Positions 52,406 through 61,233 of a stretch of DNA of 64,000 nucleotides are shown here, piece by piece. The first letter of the stretch is position 1. Every line of letters starts with the position of its first letter. The DNA comes from Cytophagales bacterium (GTDB taxonomy: Bacteria > Bacteroidota > Bacteroidia > Cytophagales > Cyclobacteriaceae). The notes under the pieces were generated by a model. That model saw only the letters and a list, made by a program, of their open reading frames with translations. It did no database searches and had not been told where the DNA came from. The stretch spans positions 62,001-126,000 of the forward strand of contig JAFLBR010000008.1 in NCBI GenBank assembly GCA_017303795.1, given 5' to 3'. Both the position numbers and the translations under genes were made by a program.

Positions 52406-53653
52406 ATGCAAAGCGTTTCAAAAATTAGTGTAGTTCTGGTTATTTGTTTTATGGCTGCATGTAAGCCCACAAAACAAGAGCAAGTTTTATCTAAACCCAA
52501 AGCTCTCTTCATCATAGTAGATGGCATCCCAGCCGATGTAATTGAAAAATTAGAGTTGCCGGTGCTGAATGAAATTGCAACAGCAGGCGGTTACACGCGG
52601 GCTTATACCGGTGGCTTGCGCGATGGTTATAGTAAAACACCAACCATTTCTGCGACGGGGTATAATAGTTTAATTACTGGCACGTGGGCCAACAAACACA
52701 ATGTGTGGGATAATGATATTGCTGAGCCCAATTATAATTACTGGAATATTTTCAGGGTTGCCGAAGCGAACGATGCTAACCTTACCACGGCAATTTTTTC
52801 TACGTGGTTAGATAACCGGACAAAACTAATAGGCGAAGGTTTGACTGCTGCAGGTTCGATCAAACTTGATCTTAAGTATGATAGCCTGGAATATGATACC
52901 GTTCGATTTCCGCATAAAGCAGATCGGATTTATATCCAACAAATTGATGAAGCTGTAGTAACTACCGCAGCAAAGGCTGTAGCCGATCATGCACCCGATT
53001 TAACCTGGGTGTATCTGGAGTTTACCGATGACATGGGCCACATGCACGGTGATAGCCCGCAGTATTATGATGCCATTAAAGCTGCCGATGCACAAATCGG
53101 AAAAATCTGGCAGGCGATTAAAGAACGGGAAAAGAATTTTAAGGAAGACTGGTTGATTGTGATTACCACCGATCATGGTCGGGATGTAGAAACAGGTAAA
53201 CATCATGGGGGGCAATCCGACCGGGAGCGATTAACGTGGATTACCACCAATAGCAAAAAGTTGAATTCACATTTTAATGAAACACCAGCTATGGTTGATA
53301 TTATGCCTTCCATTGCCAATCATCTTAACCTTGCTATTCCAGAACCAACAAAGGTAGAATTGGATGGTGTGCCTTTTATTGGCGCAATAGATTTTTCAAC
53401 CTTAAAAGCTTCGCGCGAAGCAGAAGAGATTTTGATTGAATGGAAATTAGAAAACCCAGCACTGGATAGTCTGGAAGTTTACATTACCACAACCAATAAT
53501 TTTTCAACGGGCTCAGCCGATCAATATCAAAAAGTAAAGACAATAGCGGCAAGTGAATTGAGTTTCAGATTTAAGCCAGCAGTAAAATCTGGTTTTTATA
53601 AGGTGCTGGTAAAATCGCCTACACAATACCTTAATGTGTGGGTTGGTGAGTAA
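52406..53653 (+). CDS. NPP-type phosphodiesterase/alkaline phosphatase superfamily lipoprotein
   Basis: The product has 415 residues. The signal ends at FMAAC (Cys19). Metal sites of the alkaline phosphatase superfamily are visible: FIIVDGIPADV, the nucleophile region KTPTISATGYNSLITGT, DDMGHMHGD and TTDHGRD with KHHGGQS. About 90 C-terminal residues form an added beta domain. The family hydrolyses nucleotides, phospholipid head groups or similar diesters. It closes the SusCD operon, 3 bp after the EEP gene, and together they would form a two-step phosphodiester/phosphomonoester pathway (inference). Confidence 0.87.
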   Translation: MQSVSKISVVLVICFMAACKPTKQEQVLSKPKALFIIVDGIPADVIEKLELPVLNEIATAGGYTRAYTGGLRDGYSKTPTISATGYNSLITGTWANKHNVWDNDIAEPNYNYWNIFRVAEANDANLTTAIFSTWLDNRTKLIGEGLTAAGSIKLDLKYDSLEYDTVRFPHKADRIYIQQIDEAVVTTAAKAVADHAPDLTWVYLEFTDDMGHMHGDSPQYYDAIKAADAQIGKIWQAIKEREKNFKEDWLIVITTDHGRDVETGKHHGGQSDRERLTWITTNSKKLNSHFNETPAMVDIMPSIANHLNLAIPEPTKVELDGVPFIGAIDFSTLKASREAEEILIEWKLENPALDSLEVYITTTNNFSTGSADQYQKVKTIAASELSFRFKPAVKSGFYKVLVKSPTQYLNVWVGE

Positions 53654-53656
53654 TTA

Positions 53657-54076
53657 TTACAAATTCTCCGCTACAAACTTTTTGCAATATGCTTTAATCT
53701 CCGCACGAACTGCGCGAAACTGTTCCATTATTTCTGCTTCTGTTCCTATGGCTTTGGCGGGATCGCGAAAGTTGTGATGAAACTTTTTTGCGGTAGAAGG
53801 GAAAACCGGGCAATGTTCGTTTGCATTGTCGCACACGGTAATCACAAAATCGAAATCAAGGTGTTGGTATTCATCTACATTATTAGAAGTGTGGTGCGAA
53901 ATATCAATGCCATCTTCTTTCATAGTAGCGATGGCACGTGGGTTAACACCGTGTGTTTCAATGCCGGCACTGTAAACAACAGCTTGATCGCCTGCAAAAT
54001 ATTTCAGGTAGCCATCAGCAATCTGGCTGCGACAACTATTGCCGGTGCATAATACAAGAATCTTTTTTTGAGCCAT
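53657..54076 (-). CDS. arsC: arsenate reductase, low-Mr phosphatase type
   Basis: The product has 139 residues from MAQKKILVLCTGNSCRSQ. The active site CTGNSCRSQ is the CX5R phosphatase loop of thioredoxin-linked ArsC, and DFVITVCDNANEHCPVF carries two further Cys of the relay. It reduces arsenate to arsenite in the cytoplasm. The longer frame upstream is not part of the protein. It is the last gene of the arsenic operon. Confidence 0.9.
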   Translation of the reverse strand: MAQKKILVLCTGNSCRSQIADGYLKYFAGDQAVVYSAGIETHGVNPRAIATMKEDGIDISHHTSNNVDEYQHLDFDFVITVCDNANEHCPVFPSTAKKFHHNFRDPAKAIGTEAEIMEQFRAVRAEIKAYCKKFVAENL

Positions 54077-54080
54077 AGGT

Positions 54081-54224
54081 TTAAACAAATAACCAAACGA
54101 TATTGATGATACAGAATTTAGGGTCGAATCCGAAAGCAACTTGCAATACAATTACCGATGTGGTAATCACAATTGGCTTTCGATACTTTTTAGAAAAAGT
54201 TTTAATTGCAGCAATCTGTTCCAC
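54081..54224 (-). CDS. 47-aa small membrane protein in the arsenic operon
   Basis: A GTG-started frame gives MEQIAAIKTFSKKYRKPIVI followed by a hydrophobic stretch (TTSVIVLQVAFGFD) and PKFCIINIVWLFV. It overlaps the end of arsM by 23 bp, and its TAA lies 4 bp before the arsC ATG. This spacing suggests coupled translation of one operon. I know no named family. A basic N-terminus with a hydrophobic C-terminal half fits a small membrane protein. Confidence 0.45.
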   Translation of the reverse strand: MEQIAAIKTFSKKYRKPIVITTSVIVLQVAFGFDPKFCIINIVWLFV

Positions 54225-55038
54225 AGCAGGATTTTATTTTTTCGGCATAAACGGTAATACTGAAAATACCGGTAGCTCCGGCTCTGAATTCAGCAAGTTG
54301 TTCTTCATTTAAATATTGATTCAGAATATCATCGGGTAATGTAATTGCCTTTTCTTTTTGAATGATGATGTTGCTGAAGCCGTTTGTTTTAATCAGGTTA
54401 AGGTATTCTTCTTTTTGAATAGCCCCTGAAACACAACCTGCGTATAACTCGGCATCTTTTTGCAATGCCTCCGGAAGTTCGCCAACCAAAACAATATCTG
54501 AAATACTAAAGTGACCGCCCGTTTTTAACACGCGGAAGATTTCTTTAAACACGCCATCTTTATTTGGAACCAGATTTAAAACACAATTGCTCACTACTAC
54601 ATCGGCTATGTTTGCCGAAATGGGCATTTGCTCGATATCGCCTTGCCTGAATTCAACATTTTGAAAACCAAGTTTAGCGGCATTGGCTTTTGCTTTTTCA
54701 ATCATGGCCGGAGTAAAATCTATTCCGATTACCCGACCATCTTCTCCGGCTTCGGCCCGTGCAACAAAACAATCATTGCCGGCTCCACTGCCTAAATCAA
54801 TTACGGTATTACCTTTTTTAATTTTTGCAAATTGTGTAGGCAAGCCACAACCTAAACCCAGATCAGCATCGGGGTTATAACCAGCTAATTGGCCATAGTC
54901 ATCGCTCATGATAGTGGTTACTTCGGTTGAGCAACTGCCCGATCCGCAGCAAGACGATTGATTGATTTCTTTATCCTGTAAAGCAATAGCACTGTACTTT
55001 TGTTTTACGATGTCTTTTAGTTGTTCATCGGTTTTCAT
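54202..55038 (-). CDS. arsM: arsenite S-adenosylmethionine methyltransferase
   Basis: The product has 278 residues from MKTDEQLKDIVKQKYSAIAL; the longer frame overlaps arsR and adds basic residues that do not fit. The SAM site is VIDLGSGAGNDCFVA. Arsenic-binding Cys candidates are SSCCGSGSC near residue 30, VVSNCVLNL and YAGCVSGA; the C-terminus adds SCCGTDCC. It methylates arsenite to less retained or volatile forms. It follows arsR after 19 bp. Confidence 0.93.
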   Translation of the reverse strand: MKTDEQLKDIVKQKYSAIALQDKEINQSSCCGSGSCSTEVTTIMSDDYGQLAGYNPDADLGLGCGLPTQFAKIKKGNTVIDLGSGAGNDCFVARAEAGEDGRVIGIDFTPAMIEKAKANAAKLGFQNVEFRQGDIEQMPISANIADVVVSNCVLNLVPNKDGVFKEIFRVLKTGGHFSISDIVLVGELPEALQKDAELYAGCVSGAIQKEEYLNLIKTNGFSNIIIQKEKAITLPDDILNQYLNEEQLAEFRAGATGIFSITVYAEKIKSCCGTDCCN

Positions 55039-55057
55039 AGAAGCGTATTTAAATTTT

Positions 55058-55387
55058 TTAACAACACGTATTTTTCTTTTGAAGCTTAGCTGAAATGTTA
55101 GCAAAGTAATCCTGAAGTTTTGTGATGGCTTTTTCGTCAATGCAATAGCAGATGGCGTTACCTTCTACATTGCCTTTAATCAGTCCAGCGATTTTTAGTT
55201 CTTTCAAATGTTGCGAAATGGTGGGCTGCGCAAGGGGTAATTCATTCACAATGTCTCCGCAAATGCAGCTATCTACTTTTACTAAGTATTCTATAATGGC
55301 AATGCGGGCTGGGTGGGCCAGTGCTTTGGTAAGTGTGGCAATCCCGTTTTGCTTATCTGTAAAGAAATCTGTTTTGCTGGCACCCAT
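55058..55387 (-). CDS. arsR: ArsR family arsenic-responsive repressor
   Basis: The product has 109 residues. The winged helix has the recognition helix [17 protein letters not shown]. The metal site is [11 protein letters not shown] (compare ELCVCDL in classical ArsR) and the C-terminus ends NTCC. It should release its operator when arsenite binds the Cys. A perfect palindrome lies 11 bp upstream. Confidence 0.92.
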   Translation of the reverse strand: MGASKTDFFTDKQNGIATLTKALAHPARIAIIEYLVKVDSCICGDIVNELPLAQPTISQHLKELKIAGLIKGNVEGNAICYCIDEKAITKLQDYFANISAKLQKKNTCC

Positions 55388-55397
55388 TTTCGTATTT

Positions 55398-55413
55398 TAA
55401 TATTGCAATATTA
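55398..55413. promoter_or_regulatory. ArsR operator palindrome
   Basis: TAATATTGCAATATTA is a perfect 16-bp palindrome, placed just upstream of the arsR start codon, as expected for autoregulation of the operon. Confidence 0.75.
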
Positions 55414-55521
55414 CGATAAAGATGATAATAAGGTTCGGGCACGGAAATTTTTTTGAAAGAAAATTTTAAATAATTAGTTCCTGATGGCCTTACAGGCTTA
55501 AAAAGAAGAGATTACTCAAAA

Positions 55522-56976
55522 TCAATTCTCATCTAAACTCAAATTCCTTAACCCGGCTGCCCAATACAAACTGGCTTTTTGTTTTTCGAACTCTGCCCGT
55601 AGCTTCAATAGTTTAGATTGCGATTGAATGAGTTTTTCCTGCTGCACATTGATTTTGAATAAATCACTTTCACCATTTTCCAGATTCAAAAGTTCGCCTT
55701 GTAACAAGCGCTGGTAATTAGAAGCCATTGCGTTTTGCTGTTGCAACAACGTGTTGGTGTTTACCAATTGATTGAAGGTTGCCTGCACCTGGTTTAAAAT
55801 TTCGCGTTCGGTTTGGGTGCGTTCGTAAGTAGTGTTTTGAATCTTCAATCGGGTTTGGGCTACTTTGGCGCGCTCTTTCCGTAACAGAATCGGCATGTAA
55901 AAGTCCAACCCAAATTTATAGTTGTTCAAAAAAGTAAAAGTTTGAAACTCTCCTGTAGGTCGCAACGGCTGATTAAGAAAATTATAGTTGAGGTTTATTC
56001 GTGGTTTTAAAAATTCGGTAGCAAGCTTGCGGTCAATCTCCAGTTGATCCAGTTTAACTGAAAGCTTTCGAAGTTCAGGATGGTTTGCCGTGGCAAGTGT
56101 TAACAATTGTTGTAACGCTGCGTTGGATAATACTTCGGCCTCGCCAATAGGTTGTGGCGCGAGTAGTGCCGAAATCTGCAGGGGGTTACCAACAGAATCC
56201 CACAAGTGATTGGAAAGTTTAACCGATGAATTGATCAGATCGAGATAGGCTTCCTGCCTTTCAACTTGCCGCTGCTGGCGCGTAATGTCAGCCTGTAATG
56301 TATCCAGGCCGCTGGCTTCACCCATTTGTTCATTTAACCGCACTCTTCTAAAAATCTCGTCTGCAATTAGCGCATTGCGCGTGTTAAGTTGAAAGTTGAA
56401 GTAGGCATAGTACCATTGCCAGTAATCTTTAGCGGCTTCCAGCAAAATCTTGTTTATCAGTTTTACTTGTTCAGCTTCGGCAAGGGTAACACCAAGCTGC
56501 GCTTGTTTAAGTGTGGCTCTGCGTTCGTCTGTAAACAATCCACGACCAATTGGCAACGTAAGTCCTGCAAATAACTGTCGGTTATAATCTTCATCAGGCA
56601 ATATGTTTTCGGTACTTAAGTAAGTACCCGTGTTGCGTTCAATTCCTATTTTAGGATCGACCGGAAACCACGTAGGCACTGTAAACGATCCATACCATTT
56701 GTTGTAATATTCTTTATTGTCGTACTCTTTCAGGTTGCCTTGCAGTTCTATTTTCGGATCGAAGGCTCCGCGTGCAAAACGAATGTCCTGCTGCGCCACA
56801 TCGCTTAGTAATTCAGCTTGCTTAATAAGCGGATGATACTGCCACATAGACGCGTATAAATTTTCGAGCGTAAACATGGCCACGCTATCGGGTACCTGCA
56901 GCGCATCTTTCAAGGCTTGTTGTGTAAACCCTGAATGCGATAACCCTATCAACACGATGATGATGTAGCGCTTCAT
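55522..56976 (-). CDS. TolC-family outer membrane efflux protein
   Basis: The product has 484 residues. A signal peptide (IIIVLIGLSHSGFTQQ) precedes two copies of the coiled-coil OEP domain rich in Gln, Leu and Asn (for example LIADEIFRRVRLNEQMGEASGLD). TolC proteins form trimeric tunnels through the outer membrane. Its ATG overlaps the end of the hlyD-like gene by four bases, so the exporter genes are coupled. Confidence 0.92.
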   Translation of the reverse strand: MKRYIIIVLIGLSHSGFTQQALKDALQVPDSVAMFTLENLYASMWQYHPLIKQAELLSDVAQQDIRFARGAFDPKIELQGNLKEYDNKEYYNKWYGSFTVPTWFPVDPKIGIERNTGTYLSTENILPDEDYNRQLFAGLTLPIGRGLFTDERRATLKQAQLGVTLAEAEQVKLINKILLEAAKDYWQWYYAYFNFQLNTRNALIADEIFRRVRLNEQMGEASGLDTLQADITRQQRQVERQEAYLDLINSSVKLSNHLWDSVGNPLQISALLAPQPIGEAEVLSNAALQQLLTLATANHPELRKLSVKLDQLEIDRKLATEFLKPRINLNYNFLNQPLRPTGEFQTFTFLNNYKFGLDFYMPILLRKERAKVAQTRLKIQNTTYERTQTEREILNQVQATFNQLVNTNTLLQQQNAMASNYQRLLQGELLNLENGESDLFKINVQQEKLIQSQSKLLKLRAEFEKQKASLYWAAGLRNLSLDEN

Positions 56977-58259
56977 TTTTTCTTGGCAGTTTTAGTCTCT
57001 TCAGCCGGAGCCATATCCAATGGCTCTTCATATAAACTAGGCGGGAAGCCATTAAGCTGGCGCCAGATTTCATACCATACCGGTACATCATCTAACATAA
57101 CCCAACCTTGTGTGCCCGATCCGTTTCGGATTTGTTTTGGCCACGCATCATCTTTTTTATCAGGTACAACTAAAATCCGAAACTCACCTGGCTTTGAATT
57201 CACGTAGTCAATTACTTCTACGGTTCCACCAAACGAACCAACCGACACACTTGGCCAACCGCTAAACTGCAAGGCCGGAAAACCATCAAACTCAATCCGC
57301 ACATGGCGCCCTTTGCTGATGAGTGGCACATCCATAGCCTTCACATACATCTCTACTGCTACATCATTTGATTGTGGCATAATGGTGCAAACAGGTTCAC
57401 CTTCCGAAATAGTTTCGCCAATACCGGCACGCGCAGCTTTTACAACATACCCGGCTTGAGGTGCCAGAATGTGATACTGCTGACTGCGAATTTCCATATT
57501 CGCTAACTCATTACGCAGCTTGGCTAACTCAGCTTGTGTATCAAATTGCTCGGCTAACGTGTTGCTTAAATCTGAATCAGCTTTGTTTATCTTGTCGAGA
57601 TACTCGGCTTGCACCCGTTCTATTTCAATTTGTGCATTTGTTAAGTCGGCTTCAGCGCCCTGATACTTATACTCCATGTCCTGATACTTGGTAAGCGGTA
57701 TGTTACCTGCTTCAAATAATTTTTTGTTTCGCTCAAACTGATTTTTGGCGTTGGCAAATTTTACACGCTCCGCCTCCAGCTTGGCTTTTGATTGTTCCAC
57801 TTTGGTACGCATACCATCGCGCAAAGCTCCAATTTGTTTTTGTAATGCTTTGGCTTTATCATCTTTTGAATTTAAGCTACTTTCTTTAGAGGTTATAACT
57901 TCGCGCAAGCGTTGTAATAATTTCGGATCGAAATATTTTTCTTTCACTTCGCTTACTACCGCAATGGTATCGCCTTTGTTTACCAGTTGGCCTTCATTCA
58001 CTTTCCACACTTGAATTCTACCAGCAATAACGGTTTCAATAGTTTGTGGTCGGTTAGCCGGATTGAGTGCTGTTACTTTTCCGTTACCGCGAATATTTTG
58101 TTGCCACGGCAAAAACAACACGATAAAGAAAATAACACCAATTCCCATGAGCCACCGCGCCAGAATTTTTCCGGCCATGGGTGTGTTCAGCGAGCGCAAG
58201 GAATATAGCCGATCCTGCGGCATCATTTTTTCAACCGAACGAGAGGATATCTTAAGCAT
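56973..58259 (-). CDS. HlyD-family membrane fusion protein
   Basis: The product has 428 residues. One membrane anchor (ILARWLMGIGVIFFIVLFLPW) is followed by the lipoyl-like part (NRPQTIETVIAGRIQVWKVNEGQLVNKGD), a long coiled coil at about residues 115-250, the returning lipoyl half (ILAPQAGYVVKAARAGIGETISEGE) and a beta-barrel domain. It bridges the inner-membrane ABC protein to the TolC-like tunnel. The gene starts 2 bp after the ABC gene stop. Confidence 0.93.
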   Translation of the reverse strand: MLKISSRSVEKMMPQDRLYSLRSLNTPMAGKILARWLMGIGVIFFIVLFLPWQQNIRGNGKVTALNPANRPQTIETVIAGRIQVWKVNEGQLVNKGDTIAVVSEVKEKYFDPKLLQRLREVITSKESSLNSKDDKAKALQKQIGALRDGMRTKVEQSKAKLEAERVKFANAKNQFERNKKLFEAGNIPLTKYQDMEYKYQGAEADLTNAQIEIERVQAEYLDKINKADSDLSNTLAEQFDTQAELAKLRNELANMEIRSQQYHILAPQAGYVVKAARAGIGETISEGEPVCTIMPQSNDVAVEMYVKAMDVPLISKGRHVRIEFDGFPALQFSGWPSVSVGSFGGTVEVIDYVNSKPGEFRILVVPDKKDDAWPKQIRNGSGTQGWVMLDDVPVWYEIWRQLNGFPPSLYEEPLDMAPAEETKTAKKK

Positions 58260-58261
58260 AA

Positions 58262-60433
58262 TTATGCGATTAAATCTTTCAACAATTCTTTTTTAGTCAA
58301 CTCCTCCATGGTGCCTTCATGTTGTACTTTACCTTCTTCCAACACAAATACCCGATCGCACGCACTCATAATCAATGGATCTTTAGATACAATAATTACC
58401 GTCCACGGATGGTTGGGTTGTGTAATGCATTTCAATAGTTCCAGCTTATCGGCTTTAGCCAATGGAATAAAGAAATCGTTCAACACCAGTAGCTGTGGTT
58501 TTTTAGCGAGACATCGTGCTAAAATAAGTTTGTGCATAACGGTTTTGGTTAACCCTTTGCCACCGCTTATAATAGGAGTATCCAAACCTTTGGGCAATGC
58601 GTTGATTACATCGTTTAATCCAACTTGTTCAAGCGCGTAGATAGCATCGTGTACAGTAGTGGTGCGCCTGCCCAGCGTAATGTTTTCGAGCAATGTGCCA
58701 TCAAATAAATCTTCCTGCGAAATATTTTTAGCAACCTGATCGCGTAAGTGTGTAAGATCAATATCGCGTAGTGAATAGTTATTGATTGTAACCACGCCTT
58801 CGTAGTCGGTGTATAGGCCGGTGAGCAGATTCATTAACGTAGTCTTGCCGGAGTTTCCCTGGCCGGTAATACAAACGGTTTCACCTGGTTTGATGTCAAG
58901 ATCAATTCCTTTAAGCGCATAATACCCCGAAGCACTATACCGATATTTCAAATCTTTAGTGCGCACATGAAAGCCTCCGGTTTGAGCTACCGGAAAATCA
59001 AGGCCGCCTGTTTTTTCAATCGGCAAATCTGTTACCTGTGCAACTTTATCAACGGCAGTTAGTAAATCATACACCACATCCATGTACATAATAATTTTTT
59101 CTACCGCATTTAAAATCAAAATGATTACAATTTCAGAAGCCACAAACTGCCCGAGTGTAATTTGCCGATCTACTACCAGCAATGTTCCCATAATCAACAA
59201 GCCACCTGTTATTAAAGCTTTGAAGATTACGATGAATGAGAACTGTGTAACCAACACGCGGAAATGTACCTTCCGGTTTTTGAGGTAGTTGTTTACGTTG
59301 TAATCTGTTTTGCGAATAGGTAAATCTGTACTGCCTGCCAACTTAAACGAATGCAAAGCGCGGCCTAACTCCTCCAGCCAATGGGCTACTTTGTACTTGT
59401 ATTTCGATTCTTCAATGCTGGAACTTAAACCCCGCGGGCCGGTTAGGGTAAAGATTAACACCAGCATGAGCAACAACACCAACCCAAAGAAAACAAAGAA
59501 GGGGTGATACAACGAGATCAGTAGCAACCCGAATAAAATCTGAATGATGGCCGATGAAAGATCAATCAAAAGTTTGGGCAACCCTTTTTGAATATTCACT
59601 ACATCAAAAAACCGGTTGATTAATTCCGGGGCATAGTTACGTTGCAAAGCTTCCATGCGGATGCGCGGAATCCGAAATGCAAATTCCAGCGAGGCTTTGG
59701 TAAAAATCCTGCGTTGTAAAAATTCCACCAGACTTATTTGTACCACCTGTAATCCGCCACTCAGCAAGACCCCCAGAATTACCAAGGTAATCAGTACATA
59801 CACCGAACTAAAAAATACCCCACCTGAAATAAGTTCAACCGTGGTTTGAATACCCAATGGAATAACCAACCCGATTAAACCAATAATGATGGCATAGAAC
59901 AGAATGTAAAAAATTTCTTTTTTCTCGGTACCCAGTAAACGCAATAATCGCTTGATGGGAGTTGGGGCCTTGCCATCAACAGCTTCCATACTCACCGGAC
60001 TTTCATACGTGAACACGGCAAAGAATTCAACTTCATCTAAACCAATAGTATGTAAGGGTAGATTTTCGATAGAAGAAAATTCTTCCGTGATGTCGGCTTC
60101 GCTCTCTATGTAAATGGCTGAAAATTTCTTACGCTTCTCAGGTGTAATGAGTACCGGAAAAATGTGATCGCGTTTTTTTACAAACGTGAGAATAGGTGCA
60201 GTTTGGTTTGTAAAAAATTCTTCGAAGGCTGTGCGTTCTAACCGGTACGGCATAAACAGCATGCGCATTTTGTTTCCGGCTTCAACCAGGTCGCGTTTAA
60301 ATTCAGTTAAGTCATCTTCGCTATAGGTACGTTGATTAGACTCAACGGCATGCAAATCTTCCGAGGCATAGTCATGCTTCAACTTAAACGCTACTTCGCG
60401 CAGGCACCGAACAATCTGATCGTTATTAAGCAT
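58262..60433 (-). CDS. ABC exporter, fused permease and ATPase, with degenerate catalytic motifs
   Basis: The product has 723 residues. Residues 1-160 form a soluble domain that recalls a dead C39-like domain of toxin exporters (PILTFVKKRDHIFPVLI). Six membrane helices span about 172-455. The nucleotide domain has an intact Walker A (GQGNSGKTT, 524-532) and Q-loop Gln573, but the signature is ISGGKG instead of LSGGQ, Walker B ends ND-F (Phe654 where the catalytic Glu belongs) and the H-loop His is Lys684 (VSKDP). As a homodimer it would lack both catalytic Glu residues. It is cotranscribed with hlyD- and tolC-like genes, a type I secretion layout. Confidence 0.88.
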   Translation of the reverse strand: MLNNDQIVRCLREVAFKLKHDYASEDLHAVESNQRTYSEDDLTEFKRDLVEAGNKMRMLFMPYRLERTAFEEFFTNQTAPILTFVKKRDHIFPVLITPEKRKKFSAIYIESEADITEEFSSIENLPLHTIGLDEVEFFAVFTYESPVSMEAVDGKAPTPIKRLLRLLGTEKKEIFYILFYAIIIGLIGLVIPLGIQTTVELISGGVFFSSVYVLITLVILGVLLSGGLQVVQISLVEFLQRRIFTKASLEFAFRIPRIRMEALQRNYAPELINRFFDVVNIQKGLPKLLIDLSSAIIQILFGLLLISLYHPFFVFFGLVLLLMLVLIFTLTGPRGLSSSIEESKYKYKVAHWLEELGRALHSFKLAGSTDLPIRKTDYNVNNYLKNRKVHFRVLVTQFSFIVIFKALITGGLLIMGTLLVVDRQITLGQFVASEIVIILILNAVEKIIMYMDVVYDLLTAVDKVAQVTDLPIEKTGGLDFPVAQTGGFHVRTKDLKYRYSASGYYALKGIDLDIKPGETVCITGQGNSGKTTLMNLLTGLYTDYEGVVTINNYSLRDIDLTHLRDQVAKNISQEDLFDGTLLENITLGRRTTTVHDAIYALEQVGLNDVINALPKGLDTPIISGGKGLTKTVMHKLILARCLAKKPQLLVLNDFFIPLAKADKLELLKCITQPNHPWTVIIVSKDPLIMSACDRVFVLEEGKVQHEGTMEELTKKELLKDLIA

Positions 60434-61112
60434 GGGTATCAGTAATGGATTTGAATAATAATAATTGCAAGAAATTTTCTAAAGCCATGTGTTGCTGTGA
60501 AACTCCTTTTCCCAAATTAGTTAAAGAAGGAAGGTGAGCGGCAAAAAACAATTGTTGCTTTGCCGCAAGCAGCACCGTGCTTACTAAGGCATCGGGGTAA
60601 GGAAAGGTGGGATTCATTTCAATTACCCAGCTTGAAATTTTTTTACCTAACAATTTAAAGCCTCCAAAGAGCCCTTCTTTGTTGTCGCTATCTACTTGTT
60701 TGGTAAGATATGTTTTATCCAACTCAGCAATCACAATCCGGTGTAATGCCACCTCATCTATAAAATCAAAAGATGCGTCAAACTTTTTTTCCGATGCCAG
60801 AACCTGAATGCAGGCCTTAAGTTTCTCTTGTGGCGAAGGTAAATTACTGGTTCGCATGTCTATCTGATATTCGATCCAGTTCCAATACCAACCCACCAGG
60901 TAAAGAAGTAAACGGTGTTTGTTTTCGAAGTAGCGATAGATCGATGCTTCTGTCGAATCAATCTCTTCGGCAAGTTTTTTAAAAGTGAATTGCTCAAAGC
61001 CAAGCGTGTCAATCAGCACTACGCTGGCATTGATAATCTTCTGTCCAAGCTCTGTCTGCTGCGGGTCGCGCAGGTACAGGTGTGGGTTTAGCTTAAAGTA
61101 GAGGGTTGCCAT
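60426..61112 (-). CDS. TetR family regulator of the ABC exporter operon
   Basis: The product has 228 residues. The N-terminal HTH is FTFKKLAEEIDSTEASIYRYF, followed by ENKHRLLLYLVGWYWNWIEY and a helical ligand domain. It overlaps the ABC gene by eight bases and is the first gene of the operon, so it would regulate itself together with the exporter. Two palindromes lie upstream. Confidence 0.9.
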   Translation of the reverse strand: MATLYFKLNPHLYLRDPQQTELGQKIINASVVLIDTLGFEQFTFKKLAEEIDSTEASIYRYFENKHRLLLYLVGWYWNWIEYQIDMRTSNLPSPQEKLKACIQVLASEKKFDASFDFIDEVALHRIVIAELDKTYLTKQVDSDNKEGLFGGFKLLGKKISSWVIEMNPTFPYPDALVSTVLLAAKQQLFFAAHLPSLTNLGKGVSQQHMALENFLQLLLFKSITDTHA

Positions 61113-61124
61113 TATGATAATGAA

Positions 61125-61142
61125 ACTATCTTTTGTAATAGT
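61125..61142. promoter_or_regulatory. TetR operator, proximal site
   Basis: ACTATC-N6-AATAGT, one base off a perfect palindrome. It ends the pair described with the next entry and starts 12 bp upstream of the regulator's ATG. Confidence 0.7.
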
Positions 61143-61145
61143 AAA

Positions 61146-61163
61146 ACTATCTTAACTGATAGT
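61146..61163. promoter_or_regulatory. TetR operator, distal site
   Basis: ACTATC-TTAACT-GATAGT is a perfect palindrome with 6-bp arms. Its centre is 21 bp from the centre of the proximal site, two turns of the helix, so two dimers would bind on the same face. Confidence 0.75.
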
Positions 61164-61233
61164 AATATAAAATTGTTTCAAACTGTTTGAAAAATTCTTT
61201 CAAAAACAGCTTTTTTTTATCAAAATGAAGGTT

